Part shown: one piece after another, positions 26,272 through 34,854 of the stretch
How the letters are laid out: each line of letters starts with the position of its first letter
Numbering within the stretch: the stretch's first letter is position 1
Assembly: GCF_017948455.1 (NCBI RefSeq)
Contig: NZ_JAFFSU010000004.1
Location: 359,029 to 423,028, forward strand
Reading direction: 5' to 3'
DNA from: Streptomyces sp. GESEQ-4
GTDB taxonomy: Bacteria > Actinomycetota > Actinomycetes > Streptomycetales > Streptomycetaceae
DNA length: 64,000 nucleotides
Notes under the pieces: generated by a model
Seen by the model: the letters and a program-made list of their open reading frames with translations, nothing else
Databases searched by the model: none
Told to the model about the DNA's origin: nothing
Translations under genes and position numbers: made by a program

Positions 26272-27540
26272 ATGAGCTCACGTCTGCCCCGGCGCCAGGC
26301 CGAACAGCGCGGTCTGCGTCTGTGGCCCGTCGGCATCGTCTTGGTCCTTGCCTTCATCGCTGCGGTCCTGGTGGCCGCGGTTGTGTTCTACGCAGGTTGG
26401 GACCTGCTCGGCGTAACCGGGTTGAAGCCTGAGCCGCGCATTGACTCCAAGACGCTGTTCGATCTCGTCAAGCTTGCCTTCGGCGTGGTGGCTGGCGCGG
26501 GTGCCCTGGTAGCCCTGGTTGTGGCCTACCGTCGCCAGCGCGTCGATGAGGACGGCGCGTTCCGTGACGCCACCCGACTACATACCGAACGCTTCACCAC
26601 TGCCGTTTCCCTACTCGGCGAAGAACCCGCGGCAGTCCGCCTCGGCGGCGTCCACGCACTGGCTGGACTCGCCGACGACGCCCCCAACCGTGAACTGCGA
26701 CAGACCTGCATCGACGTCCTGTGCGCGTACCTCCGACTGCCCTACACCGCCGAAGCCGACCTGCCGGCGAACGACCCGAAAGCCCGCCACACTTACCTGG
26801 CTCTGCGGGAAGTCCGGCACACCGTCGTCAGGCTCCTTCGCGACCGCCTCCGTCTACCCCTCCACCATCACCACTCGTGGCAAGGTCACGACTTTGACTT
26901 CACTGGCGTCATCTTCGACGGTGGCGACTTCAGCGAGGCGGTCTTCTCCGGCGGTACGGTCGAGTTCACCGGGGCGGTGTTCTCCGGCGGTACGGTCGAC
27001 TTCACCGGCGCGGTGTTCTCCGGCGGCGCAGTGGACTTCCATGGGGTGGTGTTCTCCGGCGGCACAGTCGACTTCAGCTTCGTGATGTTCTCCGGCAGCT
27101 CAGTCAGCTTCAGCAGGTCGACACTCTCCGGCGGCACAGTCGACTTCCACGGGTCGAGGTGCTCCGGCGGCGCGGTCCTCTTCGTCGGGTTGACTTTGTT
27201 CGGCGGCACGGTCGACTTCGATGGGGCGATGTTCTCTGGCAGCACGGTCCGCTTCAACAGTTCAACGTTCTCCGGCAGCACGGTCCGCTTCTACGGAGCG
27301 ACATTCTCCGGAGGTACAGTCGACTTTGATGGATCGACATTCTCCAACGGCACGGTGCACTTCAACAATTCGACGTTTTCCGGCAGCACGGTTCACTTCG
27401 ACGAAGCGACGTTCTCCGGCGGTGCAGTCGACTTCAGCGATGCCGGAGGGACTGCTCCAGCTAGCCTGCTTCCGGGACCAGGATTCCCCCTGCCAAATGG
27501 GCTCATCCTGCCCACGGCTTGGCAATCGCCGCCTCCCTAG
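26272..27540 (+). CDS. Transposon cargo: two-helix membrane protein with 12-residue beta repeats
   Basis: 422 aa from ATG 26272; a longer frame from 26179 would run through the transposon end and is unlikely. Two membrane segments at about 17-43 and 63-88 (VGIVLVLAFIAAVLVAAVVF; LAFGVVAGAGALVALVVA) are followed by a conserved helical part (RLHTERFTTAVSLLGEE...LRLGGVHALAGLADDAP-like) found in many Streptomyces pentapeptide-repeat membrane proteins. From about residue 222 to 390 there are roughly fourteen copies of a 12-residue unit, FSGGTVDFTGAV, with Phe at positions 1 and 8. The period is 12, not the usual 5, so a wider or different beta helix is possible. The role is unknown; as cargo it may be a host-interaction or defence protein. 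Confidence 0.85.
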   Translation: MSSRLPRRQAEQRGLRLWPVGIVLVLAFIAAVLVAAVVFYAGWDLLGVTGLKPEPRIDSKTLFDLVKLAFGVVAGAGALVALVVAYRRQRVDEDGAFRDATRLHTERFTTAVSLLGEEPAAVRLGGVHALAGLADDAPNRELRQTCIDVLCAYLRLPYTAEADLPANDPKARHTYLALREVRHTVVRLLRDRLRLPLHHHHSWQGHDFDFTGVIFDGGDFSEAVFSGGTVEFTGAVFSGGTVDFTGAVFSGGAVDFHGVVFSGGTVDFSFVMFSGSSVSFSRSTLSGGTVDFHGSRCSGGAVLFVGLTLFGGTVDFDGAMFSGSTVRFNSSTFSGSTVRFYGATFSGGTVDFDGSTFSNGTVHFNNSTFSGSTVHFDEATFSGGAVDFSDAGGTAPASLLPGPGFPLPNGLILPTAWQSPPP

Positions 27541-27713
27541 TCGAGGCCACGGCGCGATCCCCATCAGTCCGGGCCAAGGCCAATCCACGTGTGCAGCACG
27601 TGACGTAGCCGACGACGGCACGGACGTCACCTAGGGCTTATAGCCTGTTTACTCAGCGGAGGCTGCTGATCGCGAGTGCAGGCAGGTTAGGCAAGTCCGG
27701 CTTGGCATGTCTT

Positions 27714-27742
27714 GGAAGGTGTTTCGGGTTGAAACATCTTCC
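27714..27742. terminator. Hairpin between the two convergent repeat-protein genes
   Basis: GGAAGGTGTTTC / GAAACATCTTCC, 12 pairs with one G-T, loop of 5. It lies in the 269-bp gap between convergent cargo genes and could end transcripts from either side, although no clear T-run follows. Otherwise I see nothing in this gap. Confidence 0.45.
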
Positions 27743-27809
27743 GGAGCTCGGGGACTGGGGACGTCGGATAGGGATCACTCCGTGGCGAACTGCCACCGAT
27801 GGTGGTGGT

Positions 27810-29750
27810 TCAGCGTTTGACCCGGTTACGGACAGCCAGGACGGCGAGCGTCAGAAGGACGGGCTCGGTCAGGCGTGAGGTCATCTCTATGTAAGTGCCA
27901 GAAGTAGTCAGGTCCTGGCCAGAGGAGCGGAACACCACCGAGTTGAGCGTGACGTACAGAGCCTTCTCGAAGCGCTTGCCGGTGAATCGGTTGCCGGTAG
28001 GGTCTTGCGGGTCGTCCTTGTTGATCTCGAAGGTGACCTTGCCTCCGCTGGCCGGGACGGTGCCGGTCGCTGTCTGGTTCGGGGTGTCCTTGGCGAGGCC
28101 GACGGCCATCAGCAAGACGATGGTGAGGAGCATGGCGGCGCCGAGCCAGGCCAGGGCCCGGGAGGCGCGCAGGCCGTAGCCGGACAGCGCCCAGTACGCG
28201 GTCAGCAGCCGCCGTTCACTGTGGGGGATGTCGTCGGCGTGGCGGCGCATCTCCATCTCCCCGTAGTAGAAGTCTGCGGCCCCGGGCTCGTGTTTGCCGT
28301 CCTCGAAGGCCTTGCGCAGCGCCCGGTACACCGGCGCGAGCTGCAATGGCCCGGTGCGCCCGGCGCCGAGGACCGCGATATTCCAGCCCTGCACTGCCCT
28401 CGGCTGGTTGGCACGCCAGTGGTGTTCCTCGGCCAGGACGCGGCGTTCGGCGAACCACATAGGCCACCATCGTCGCCAGTGCACGGCGGGTGGGGCTGTG
28501 TCGAACGTACAGGCGCCCTCCAGCCTCAATTGATCCAGGTGGACCGTGCCAGCGAACAGGCATCCTGACAGGTTGATGTCGGCGAGGACCAGGTGGGCTG
28601 CATCCACCCCACGCAGCGATGCCACCCGCACGCCGGGATCGGGCGCCCTCTCAAAAGGATCCTCGGCCAGCTGCCGACCGTCGGCGAGAACGAACGGATC
28701 CGGCTCCGCGGCGATCGTGAGGGGGTACTCGAACACCGCATGAGCAAAGTCCACCGTGGCGTAGCGCAGACGTACCTCTGCTGTCGATGACCAGCGTGTC
28801 CGACGACACTCCAGGCGATGGGCGGCAAACGCCAGGGTCACTGGGCCGCCGAACGTCGCCCTGGACAGCAGGACTCGCCCAGTGCAGATTAAAGGCCCTA
28901 CGGTCACAGCTTCCTTGAAGGTTGCAGACTCGAACCAAGCGTCGCCTTTGAAGGTCGCCGACTCGAATCCGGCCTTGCCCTCGAACGTCGCGGAGTCGAA
29001 ACCGGCGTTGCCCTTGAAGGTCGCCGACTCGAACCAGGCTTTTCCTTTGAAGGTCGCTGCTCCGAACACAACGCTGTTCTCGAAGGTCGCCGACTGGAAC
29101 CTGGCGCTGCCCTCGAAGCCTGCCGACTCGAACCAGGCGATGTCCTTGAAGGCCGCCAACCCGAACCCGGCGACGCCCTTGAAGGTCGTCGACCTGAACC
29201 CGGCGTGGCCCTTGAAGGTCGCCGACTGGAACCAGACATCGTCCTCGAAAGTTGACAACTGGAACCAGGCACTGCCCTCAAAGGTCGCCAACCCGAACCC
29301 GGCAGTACCCTCGAACGTCGCCGACTCGAACCCGGCGCTGTCCTTGAAGGTTGTTGACTGGAACCCGGCGTGGCCCTTGAAGATGGCCGACTCGAACCAG
29401 GCGATGTCTTGAAAGGTAACCGACTCGAACCAGACGTCACCCTCGAAGACTGCCGACTCGAACTTGGCGACGCCCACGCGAGGGTGGCCAGTTACGGGGT
29501 CACGGAGGGCGTTGAGGAGGGCGCCGAGAAGGGATCCGGTGAACGAAGTGCCGCGGTGGTCGATGTCGGCGCCGGGGACCAGATCCGCAAGGTAGGCATC
29601 GCGGTCGAGATCGGCCAGGTGTGCGAGACACGCAGTGTGACCCGACACACGAATGCCGGGACATCCGAAGAGGTTTTCTGGGTTGGCACCCTCGCCACAG
29701 TGCAGCCAGCTCTGCGGGGTCGGGGACGGTCCGTGGGGTGGCTGAGGCAT
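27810..29750 (-). CDS. Transposon cargo: membrane protein with 11-residue pentapeptide-like repeats
   Basis: 646 aa from ATG 29750 (GTG 29771 also possible). A short N-terminal domain with conserved Cys/His (WLHCGEGA...GCPGIRVSGHTACLAHLADLDRD) precedes about eighteen copies of an 11-residue unit such as ATFKGDAWFES, at about residues 80-290. A second region with LADINLSGCLFAGTVHLDQLRLEG resembles true pentapeptide repeats. Near the C-terminus there is one membrane segment (ALAWLGAAMLLTIVLLMAVGLA), a loop, and a final hydrophobic stretch LTEPVLLTLAVLAVRNRVKR. It is convergent with the 12-residue repeat protein. Function unknown; the pair is likely to act together at the membrane. Confidence 0.85.
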   Translation of the reverse strand: MPQPPHGPSPTPQSWLHCGEGANPENLFGCPGIRVSGHTACLAHLADLDRDAYLADLVPGADIDHRGTSFTGSLLGALLNALRDPVTGHPRVGVAKFESAVFEGDVWFESVTFQDIAWFESAIFKGHAGFQSTTFKDSAGFESATFEGTAGFGLATFEGSAWFQLSTFEDDVWFQSATFKGHAGFRSTTFKGVAGFGLAAFKDIAWFESAGFEGSARFQSATFENSVVFGAATFKGKAWFESATFKGNAGFDSATFEGKAGFESATFKGDAWFESATFKEAVTVGPLICTGRVLLSRATFGGPVTLAFAAHRLECRRTRWSSTAEVRLRYATVDFAHAVFEYPLTIAAEPDPFVLADGRQLAEDPFERAPDPGVRVASLRGVDAAHLVLADINLSGCLFAGTVHLDQLRLEGACTFDTAPPAVHWRRWWPMWFAERRVLAEEHHWRANQPRAVQGWNIAVLGAGRTGPLQLAPVYRALRKAFEDGKHEPGAADFYYGEMEMRRHADDIPHSERRLLTAYWALSGYGLRASRALAWLGAAMLLTIVLLMAVGLAKDTPNQTATGTVPASGGKVTFEINKDDPQDPTGNRFTGKRFEKALYVTLNSVVFRSSGQDLTTSGTYIEMTSRLTEPVLLTLAVLAVRNRVKR

Positions 29751-30059
29751 ATCCGAGAGACGATTGCACACGGCCCAGCGGTTGCGGATCTCACCTCTCG
29801 CCTATACCCGTTTCTCTCGCATCCGCCCCGGCGAGCGACGCCAGGGGCACGCTGCCCGGAACAAGGAGCGCCAGGGAAGCCGGTGATCGTGGCTGCCGAA
29901 CTGGGCTGAAGAGCCTGCGGATACTTGTAAGGCATGTGTGCCTTCTCCAAACTACCCGGGGCGTGCCGTGATCAGGTGACGTGACGATCAGTCCCGAGGG
30001 GAAGGGCCGGTACGGGGCGGAGAACGGCGGTGCACGGCGGGGGTGTTAGCTTCCTGCCC

Positions 30060-30689
30060 GTGTTAGAACACCAGGATGAGACCAGGGCGGCCTACGACGG
30101 GGTCGTCGAGCTCTATGCGTCGATGTTCACTAGTCGGTTGGAGACGCGGCCGTTCGCACGGAACATGATCGGCACCTTCGCCGAGCTCGTGCGTGACACG
30201 CGGAACTTGCGGGTAGCCGACGTCGGGTGCGGACCCGGTCATCTGACGGCCATGCTGCACGACTTGGGGCTGGATGCCTTCGGGATCGACCTCTCCCCGG
30301 CCATGGTCGACCACGCTCGGCGGGCCCAGCCGACGCTGCGGTTCGACGAAGCACGAATGGAGGCCCTGCCGGTCGAGGACGGCGTGCTTGGTGGAGTGCT
30401 GGCCCACTACTCGATGATCCATACCCCACCTGAAGAACTGCCCGCGCTACTTGCTGAGCAGGTGCGTGTCCTGGCACCAGGGGGTCTGCTCCTGGTGTCC
30501 TTCTTCGGGACTGAGGGGCCGGAGCCGGTCCGCTTCGATCACAAGGTGGCGCCCGCCTATAGCTGGCCGGCGGAGCAGTTTGCCGGGTTGCTGACCGAGG
30601 CCGGGCTCGTCACGGTGGCTCGGTTGCTCCACGACCCAGCGTCCGAGCGCGGCTTCCTCGACACACACTTGCTGGCCCGCCGCCCGTAG
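30060..30689 (+). CDS. Transposon cargo: class I SAM-dependent methyltransferase
   Basis: 209 aa from GTG 30060; GTG 30030 with GGAG 7 bases upstream would add ten residues and is an equal choice. Motif I is VADVGCGPGHLTAML, followed by the acidic end of strand 2 (GIDLSPAMVDHARR), motif II around VLGGVLAHYSMIHTPPEELP and motif III VLAPGGLLLVSFFG. This is a small-molecule-type methyltransferase (methyltransf_11/25 fold) rather than a DNA methylase, since it has no DPPY/NPPF motif. It is divergent from the repeat-protein gene (gap 29751-30059, no other feature seen). Confidence 0.88.
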   Translation: MLEHQDETRAAYDGVVELYASMFTSRLETRPFARNMIGTFAELVRDTRNLRVADVGCGPGHLTAMLHDLGLDAFGIDLSPAMVDHARRAQPTLRFDEARMEALPVEDGVLGGVLAHYSMIHTPPEELPALLAEQVRVLAPGGLLLVSFFGTEGPEPVRFDHKVAPAYSWPAEQFAGLLTEAGLVTVARLLHDPASERGFLDTHLLARRP

Positions 30690-30832
30690 AGACTGACCTG
30701 TGGACTCTTGAGTTAGTTCGGTCAACATGCCTGATGCTTCTTCTGAACCTGAGATAACGCGTACTGCTGGTTCGATCCGCCAAGTGCAGCCGTGGCGGCC
30801 CGCCGCCCGACATCGCCAGCCTCACAGTTTCT

Positions 30833-33769
30833 TCAGGCCGTGATGCGGTGTTGAGTTTCGAGATGGGCGGCGCGGTGGCCCTCAGCGGTGAGGGTGTAGA
30901 AGGTGCGGCGTCTGCCGGGGCCGCGGCCAGGGGTGGCTCTGTTCATCCAGGCGGCGTCGTCTTCGAGGCGGCTGGTGAGCCATCCTGCGCGTTCGAGTCG
31001 CTTGAGCTGGGGATAGAGGGTTCCTGGTTCGAGGCCGGTGCGTGGGATGACCTCTGCTCCGTAAAACTCCTCCTGTGGTCGGGTCAGCAGGTGCCGCAGG
31101 AGGATCAGCGTCGGTCCGGTGATGCGGACACGCTCGACAGCCATGTCGCTGAAGGGGGTGGGTGGGCCGGGATTGCGGCGGATTCTGAATTTGGCGTGGG
31201 CGGATTCCAGGGTGTGATCGTCGGGTTGAGCCGTGATCTGGTCATGCTGGAGTGAGGTGGTCATGAGGGCCTGTACTCGCTCTTCTTCGAGGTTGCGCAG
31301 CAGTTGTCGGCCCTGCTTGGTGGGCTGCTGGGGTCGGCCGAAGGCTGCTCGGTTGAAGAGCGGCGTACCGATGTCACGTTCCAGCCGCTGAAACTGTGTG
31401 ACCAGGGCGTTCGGTTCGACCTTCAGGTAATGGGCGGCGCTGTCGAGAGACGGGAAGCGCATGGCGATCTGGAAGCGGTGGAGCCGCAACCAGCCATGGA
31501 GTGTGCCTTTGACGGCGGTCCGGACGGCACGCGGGAGGTTGGCGTCGGTCTTGGTCATGATCGTGCGGCTGTGCACTCCCGGTGGCCGCAGAGGGATATT
31601 CAGGCGCTTGAGACGTCGACGCACTGTCTCGTCCTCGGTGCCGAGTTCTGAGGCGATGTCGAGGGTCGAGCGCTTGTGGGTGAGGTATTGCTCGCGTAGC
31701 CATGCCGGGTCCATGGGGAAAGGCTTGCGGGTGCGGCGGACGGTGACGCCGAGGGCGCGGGCATGAGCAACGGCGAGCGGGCGCGGGATGCCGGTTTCCC
31801 GGGCGATGTCTCGAAGGGGCTTGCCGCCGTCGATGTACTCGCGTTGAAGGAAGTCTGCGGTGAGGACGGCTTTGGCCTGCTGACGGAGGCGCCAGGATCC
31901 GACGCTCGATCGCCTGCTCCAGGCGCGGGGTTCGCGGGGAACGCGTTCCAGTGCGAACCGGACGTGGGCCAGGGTGGTGTCCAGAGCTCTGGCCGCCTCT
32001 CGTGGGGCACGTTGTTCGGTGATGACGATGCGGCGCACTTCCTCCAGGTCGAGGTCGTCGAGGCGGCGGCCGGGGAGGGCGAGGCCGTCGGCGCATTCCT
32101 GCGGTGGTTCCCAGGTCAGTGGTTCCTTGATGCTCAGGTCGTGCAGGATGCCGACCGCGTGCCGATGGAGCGCGTCGCGCTGGTCGAGGGTCAAGGAGGG
32201 CGGGAAGGCGAAGTAGCGGGAGCGGTCGGCTACTGATCGCAGGGTGAGGGGGTGGCGTGGGTCGGTCAGGTCGGCTCCGGTGAGCAGTTGGTTGAGGTAG
32301 CGCTGGGCGTTGAGGTAGCGGGGCGCCACGGTGGTCTTGCTGCTGAGCTGTTCACCGGGCTGGTTGCCGGTGCGGAAACAGAGTTCCCGCCAGTCGTCTG
32401 GGCTGATCGGGGCTACCGGGATGAGACGTCGGCGACGCTCGTAGTCGATCGGGCTGCCGTGATCGTCGAGGTAGTGGGCGAGGTTGCAGAGCGCGGTGAG
32501 CACGGCGGGATGCCCGGACTTGAGGGCTCGCTGCAAGGTGACGGTCATGGCGTTCGGCAGGTGCGGGCTCAGGCGGTCGGTGACGCCCCGTGCCCTCAGG
32601 TCGGGCTCGCCAGGCAGGAGGAGAAGTGCGGCGGCGATGCCACGGCACAGGTTCTCCTGCGTTCCCTCCCGGGGCATGAGCCGGACTGTCCAGCTGGGCC
32701 AGAGAAGTTGCGGAACATGACGGATGCGTGCGCCCGCCCTCTGGTCGCCGGGGCTGGGGACGCGGGCGCGGGGGGTGGAGGAGGCAAACCGGACACGGTC
32801 GAGGGCGCCCATTGTGTGGTCGCCGGCGTGCAGGAATCGGCGCTGTGCGGCAGGCGAGAGCTGGGACCACTGTTCGGCGGTCATGCCTCGGGGGATCACC
32901 TTGTTCGCGGTGTCGTGCCGTGCTCGCAAGTTGTGGACGGCATGGACGGCGAAGGAGTCATCATCTGTGTCGAGGAAGGGCAAAGCCGTGTGGGCGATCA
33001 CGCCGCTGACGGCGGAGCCGAGCGGCTTGGCCCGATCGGCAGGGGTCCGCGTGGCCAGTGGCCGGTGCTGCCAAAGCCGCTGGATCGTCGCGCCCATGGG
33101 AGCGACGTTGTGGTCGTCGATCGTGTGCATCAGCCATGACGTGCAGTGGTTGAGGTCATCCAGGACAGTGCGGGCCGTGACCGGGGTGGCGAGCAGGCTG
33201 TCGACGCGGCACTGTGCGGCCAGCAAGGGGTGATCAGAAGTCAACGGCAGAAGTTCGGCGCTGGACAGGTCGGTGCCGCAGACCGATACCAAACGGGAAC
33301 CGATGGTGCAGGCCGTCGGCGGGAAGCGGTGGGTGTGTCCGGGCAGTCTGACGCGTGTCCCTTTGCCGCAGCCGGGACAGGTGTCGTGCAGCAGTGCCTT
33401 GTGCGCGGTGCAGGCGAAGACCCAGGGGAGCCACCACTTCAGTAGCCAGCGTCCCTCCCGTTCGGCCAGGCACTGGGGGCAGAATCGGCATCGCCGTTGA
33501 CGCCGGGGGCCGAAGGGGAAGCCGGGGCCGATCACCGCTTGGTCGAGGCGGCCAGCCGGAAGGCCGGTGCGGGTCTCCAGCGTGCGGAGGGAAGCGGTGG
33601 GCAGGTCGGTGACCAGTGGGCGTGTGAGAGAGTGCCGGGGCAGGCCCAGGACGCGCAGGAACGCGGAGAGGGGCATGCCGTTGCGGCGGCTCAGCGCTTC
33701 CAGCCAGCTGTCCACACCCTCGCCGGGCAGAATCGGCAACCGCAGCGGCAGCACACGCGTCTCGGTCAC
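30833..33769 (-). CDS. tniQ: TniQ/TnsD-like target selector with five C-terminal DNA-binding modules
   Basis: 978 aa; GTG start at 33769 overlaps the tnsC stop (GTGA). TniQ/TnsD proteins choose the insertion site and recruit TnsC. Residues 1-165 are the TniQ domain with zinc ligands CRFCPQC (94-100), Cys120 and CPGC (131-134). A long middle part of unclear fold runs to about 570. Then follow three helix-turn-helix-like segments at about 575-610, 638-672 and 686-730, a LysR-like helix-turn-helix at about 757-825 (DSAAHYLKVEPNALVTQFQR... TPLF) and a PadR-like winged helix at about 878-978 (FYGAEVIPRTGLEPGTLYPQ... GRRRTFYTLTAEG). A string of DNA readers suits recognition of a long, specific attachment site. 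The domain calls are by pattern and the order is unusual. Confidence 0.9.
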   Translation of the reverse strand: MTETRVLPLRLPILPGEGVDSWLEALSRRNGMPLSAFLRVLGLPRHSLTRPLVTDLPTASLRTLETRTGLPAGRLDQAVIGPGFPFGPRRQRRCRFCPQCLAEREGRWLLKWWLPWVFACTAHKALLHDTCPGCGKGTRVRLPGHTHRFPPTACTIGSRLVSVCGTDLSSAELLPLTSDHPLLAAQCRVDSLLATPVTARTVLDDLNHCTSWLMHTIDDHNVAPMGATIQRLWQHRPLATRTPADRAKPLGSAVSGVIAHTALPFLDTDDDSFAVHAVHNLRARHDTANKVIPRGMTAEQWSQLSPAAQRRFLHAGDHTMGALDRVRFASSTPRARVPSPGDQRAGARIRHVPQLLWPSWTVRLMPREGTQENLCRGIAAALLLLPGEPDLRARGVTDRLSPHLPNAMTVTLQRALKSGHPAVLTALCNLAHYLDDHGSPIDYERRRRLIPVAPISPDDWRELCFRTGNQPGEQLSSKTTVAPRYLNAQRYLNQLLTGADLTDPRHPLTLRSVADRSRYFAFPPSLTLDQRDALHRHAVGILHDLSIKEPLTWEPPQECADGLALPGRRLDDLDLEEVRRIVITEQRAPREAARALDTTLAHVRFALERVPREPRAWSRRSSVGSWRLRQQAKAVLTADFLQREYIDGGKPLRDIARETGIPRPLAVAHARALGVTVRRTRKPFPMDPAWLREQYLTHKRSTLDIASELGTEDETVRRRLKRLNIPLRPPGVHSRTIMTKTDANLPRAVRTAVKGTLHGWLRLHRFQIAMRFPSLDSAAHYLKVEPNALVTQFQRLERDIGTPLFNRAAFGRPQQPTKQGRQLLRNLEEERVQALMTTSLQHDQITAQPDDHTLESAHAKFRIRRNPGPPTPFSDMAVERVRITGPTLILLRHLLTRPQEEFYGAEVIPRTGLEPGTLYPQLKRLERAGWLTSRLEDDAAWMNRATPGRGPGRRRTFYTLTAEGHRAAHLETQHRITA

Positions 33770-34854
33770 AAGGCATCCCCGAGCACGGTAGTGATGTTCG
33801 CATGGGCCATCCCTGCGGCCAGCTGCGTGCGTGCCTGCTCCGACGCTTCGTCCAGCCGGACTCCGTCGAGCACCTCGCGGGTGACGGCTTCCGTGCCGTT
33901 GCGGATCGCGCGGTAGCAGCCCCGCATGAGCAGGGTGAAGTACGACCCGATGTGCCCGCTGGTGCGTTCGAAGAGGTAGTCCGCGTGGCGCAGCAGCATC
34001 CCGGGCCGGTGCTCGGCAAGGACGAGCTGGCGTTCCGTGGCCTTGATCAGGCTCCGCCAGTGGCGGCGGCCCTGCTCGGTGTCGAGCCGGAACGGATCGA
34101 CACCCAGACGGGTCCAGCGACGTGCGGTCTGGGCCAGGGCCACGTTCTTGCCGGTCAGACCGTCGGCGAAGAACCGCCGCTCGGCCAGACCGACACCGAC
34201 ATAGACGAAGGTCACCGGCAGTTCGTTGGCGAGCCACTTGAGGTGGTTGGACACCGCCAGGCCGTCGCGGCGGTCCAGGTCGATGAAGTGGATGTCGTCG
34301 ATGATGCCGAGCTGTGTCTCGCAGGACAGGACACAGTCCAGGGCGTGACTGGCCAGGGCGGCCGCGTTCGCCCGGTCGGTGGCCGGGTGGCCGTAGTACT
34401 CGCAGATCATCCGGTTCAGGGTTCGCAGGGTGGTGTTGGAGGTCAGCCCGACACGGAAGACCGGGATGCGTTCGTGCCCGGCCTCGGTGACCGGGGACAG
34501 ACGGCGCATCTGCTGACGGTCGAAATCGCGGCCGAACAGGTTGGCGATGGTGGTCTTGCCCAGACCCGGCAGGGCGTCGATGACGGCGGCGGAACGGATG
34601 CGGTCGCCGTCCTGCCGGTTGCTGGCCACGATCTGTTCGAGTTCGTCGTGAATGCCCGCGAGCTGTGGAGTCTGCACGATGCCGAAGTTGGCGTGCCAGT
34701 CGTGCCGGGCGTCGTTGTAGTCCTCAGCTGCGGCCTCGCCCAGCGCGGTTAGCCGGGCTCGTGTCAGGGTCTCAGGCCGGAGCCGGGGCGGAGCGTCGGC
34801 GAAGCGGCGCCAGCCCTCCTTGCGGGAGAGGCTGAACAGGTTGGGCAGCCTCAC
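33766..34854 (-). CDS. tnsC: TnsC-like AAA+ ATPase of the Tn7-like element
   Basis: 362 aa. ATP-dependent regulator that links the target selector (TniQ) to the transposase. Walker A is ALPGLGKTT (Lys100), Walker B LGIIDDIHF (Asp186-Asp187), with a sensor-like FVYVGVGLAE strand afterwards. The N-terminal ~60 residues should contact TnsB and the C-terminal helices TniQ. Length and layout match the TniB/TnsC group. The start overlaps the tnsB stop (ATGA) and the stop overlaps the tniQ start (GTGA), so stoichiometry is probably set by translational coupling. Confidence 0.92.
   Translation of the reverse strand: MRLPNLFSLSRKEGWRRFADAPPRLRPETLTRARLTALGEAAAEDYNDARHDWHANFGIVQTPQLAGIHDELEQIVASNRQDGDRIRSAAVIDALPGLGKTTIANLFGRDFDRQQMRRLSPVTEAGHERIPVFRVGLTSNTTLRTLNRMICEYYGHPATDRANAAALASHALDCVLSCETQLGIIDDIHFIDLDRRDGLAVSNHLKWLANELPVTFVYVGVGLAERRFFADGLTGKNVALAQTARRWTRLGVDPFRLDTEQGRRHWRSLIKATERQLVLAEHRPGMLLRHADYLFERTSGHIGSYFTLLMRGCYRAIRNGTEAVTREVLDGVRLDEASEQARTQLAAGMAHANITTVLGDAL

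Noticed and set aside
26900..29420. Regular 33-36 bp repeats that could be mistaken for a CRISPR array
   Set aside because: They are in-frame protein repeats without unique spacers, and no cas gene is present.
30755..30790. tRNA-like GGTTCGATCC sequence left of tniQ
   Set aside because: The T-loop-like word has no matching T stem, and no acceptor or anticodon arm can be drawn around it, so it is not a tRNA or an attachment tRNA.
30826..30841. Similarity between the tniQ 3' end (TTTCTTCAGGCCG) and the NlpC/P60 3' end (CTTCCTCAGGCCG)
   Set aside because: The shared core is mainly stop codon plus Ala codon and is short. The true left end of the element is at 26123, with a full inverted repeat and duplication, so this is probably chance.
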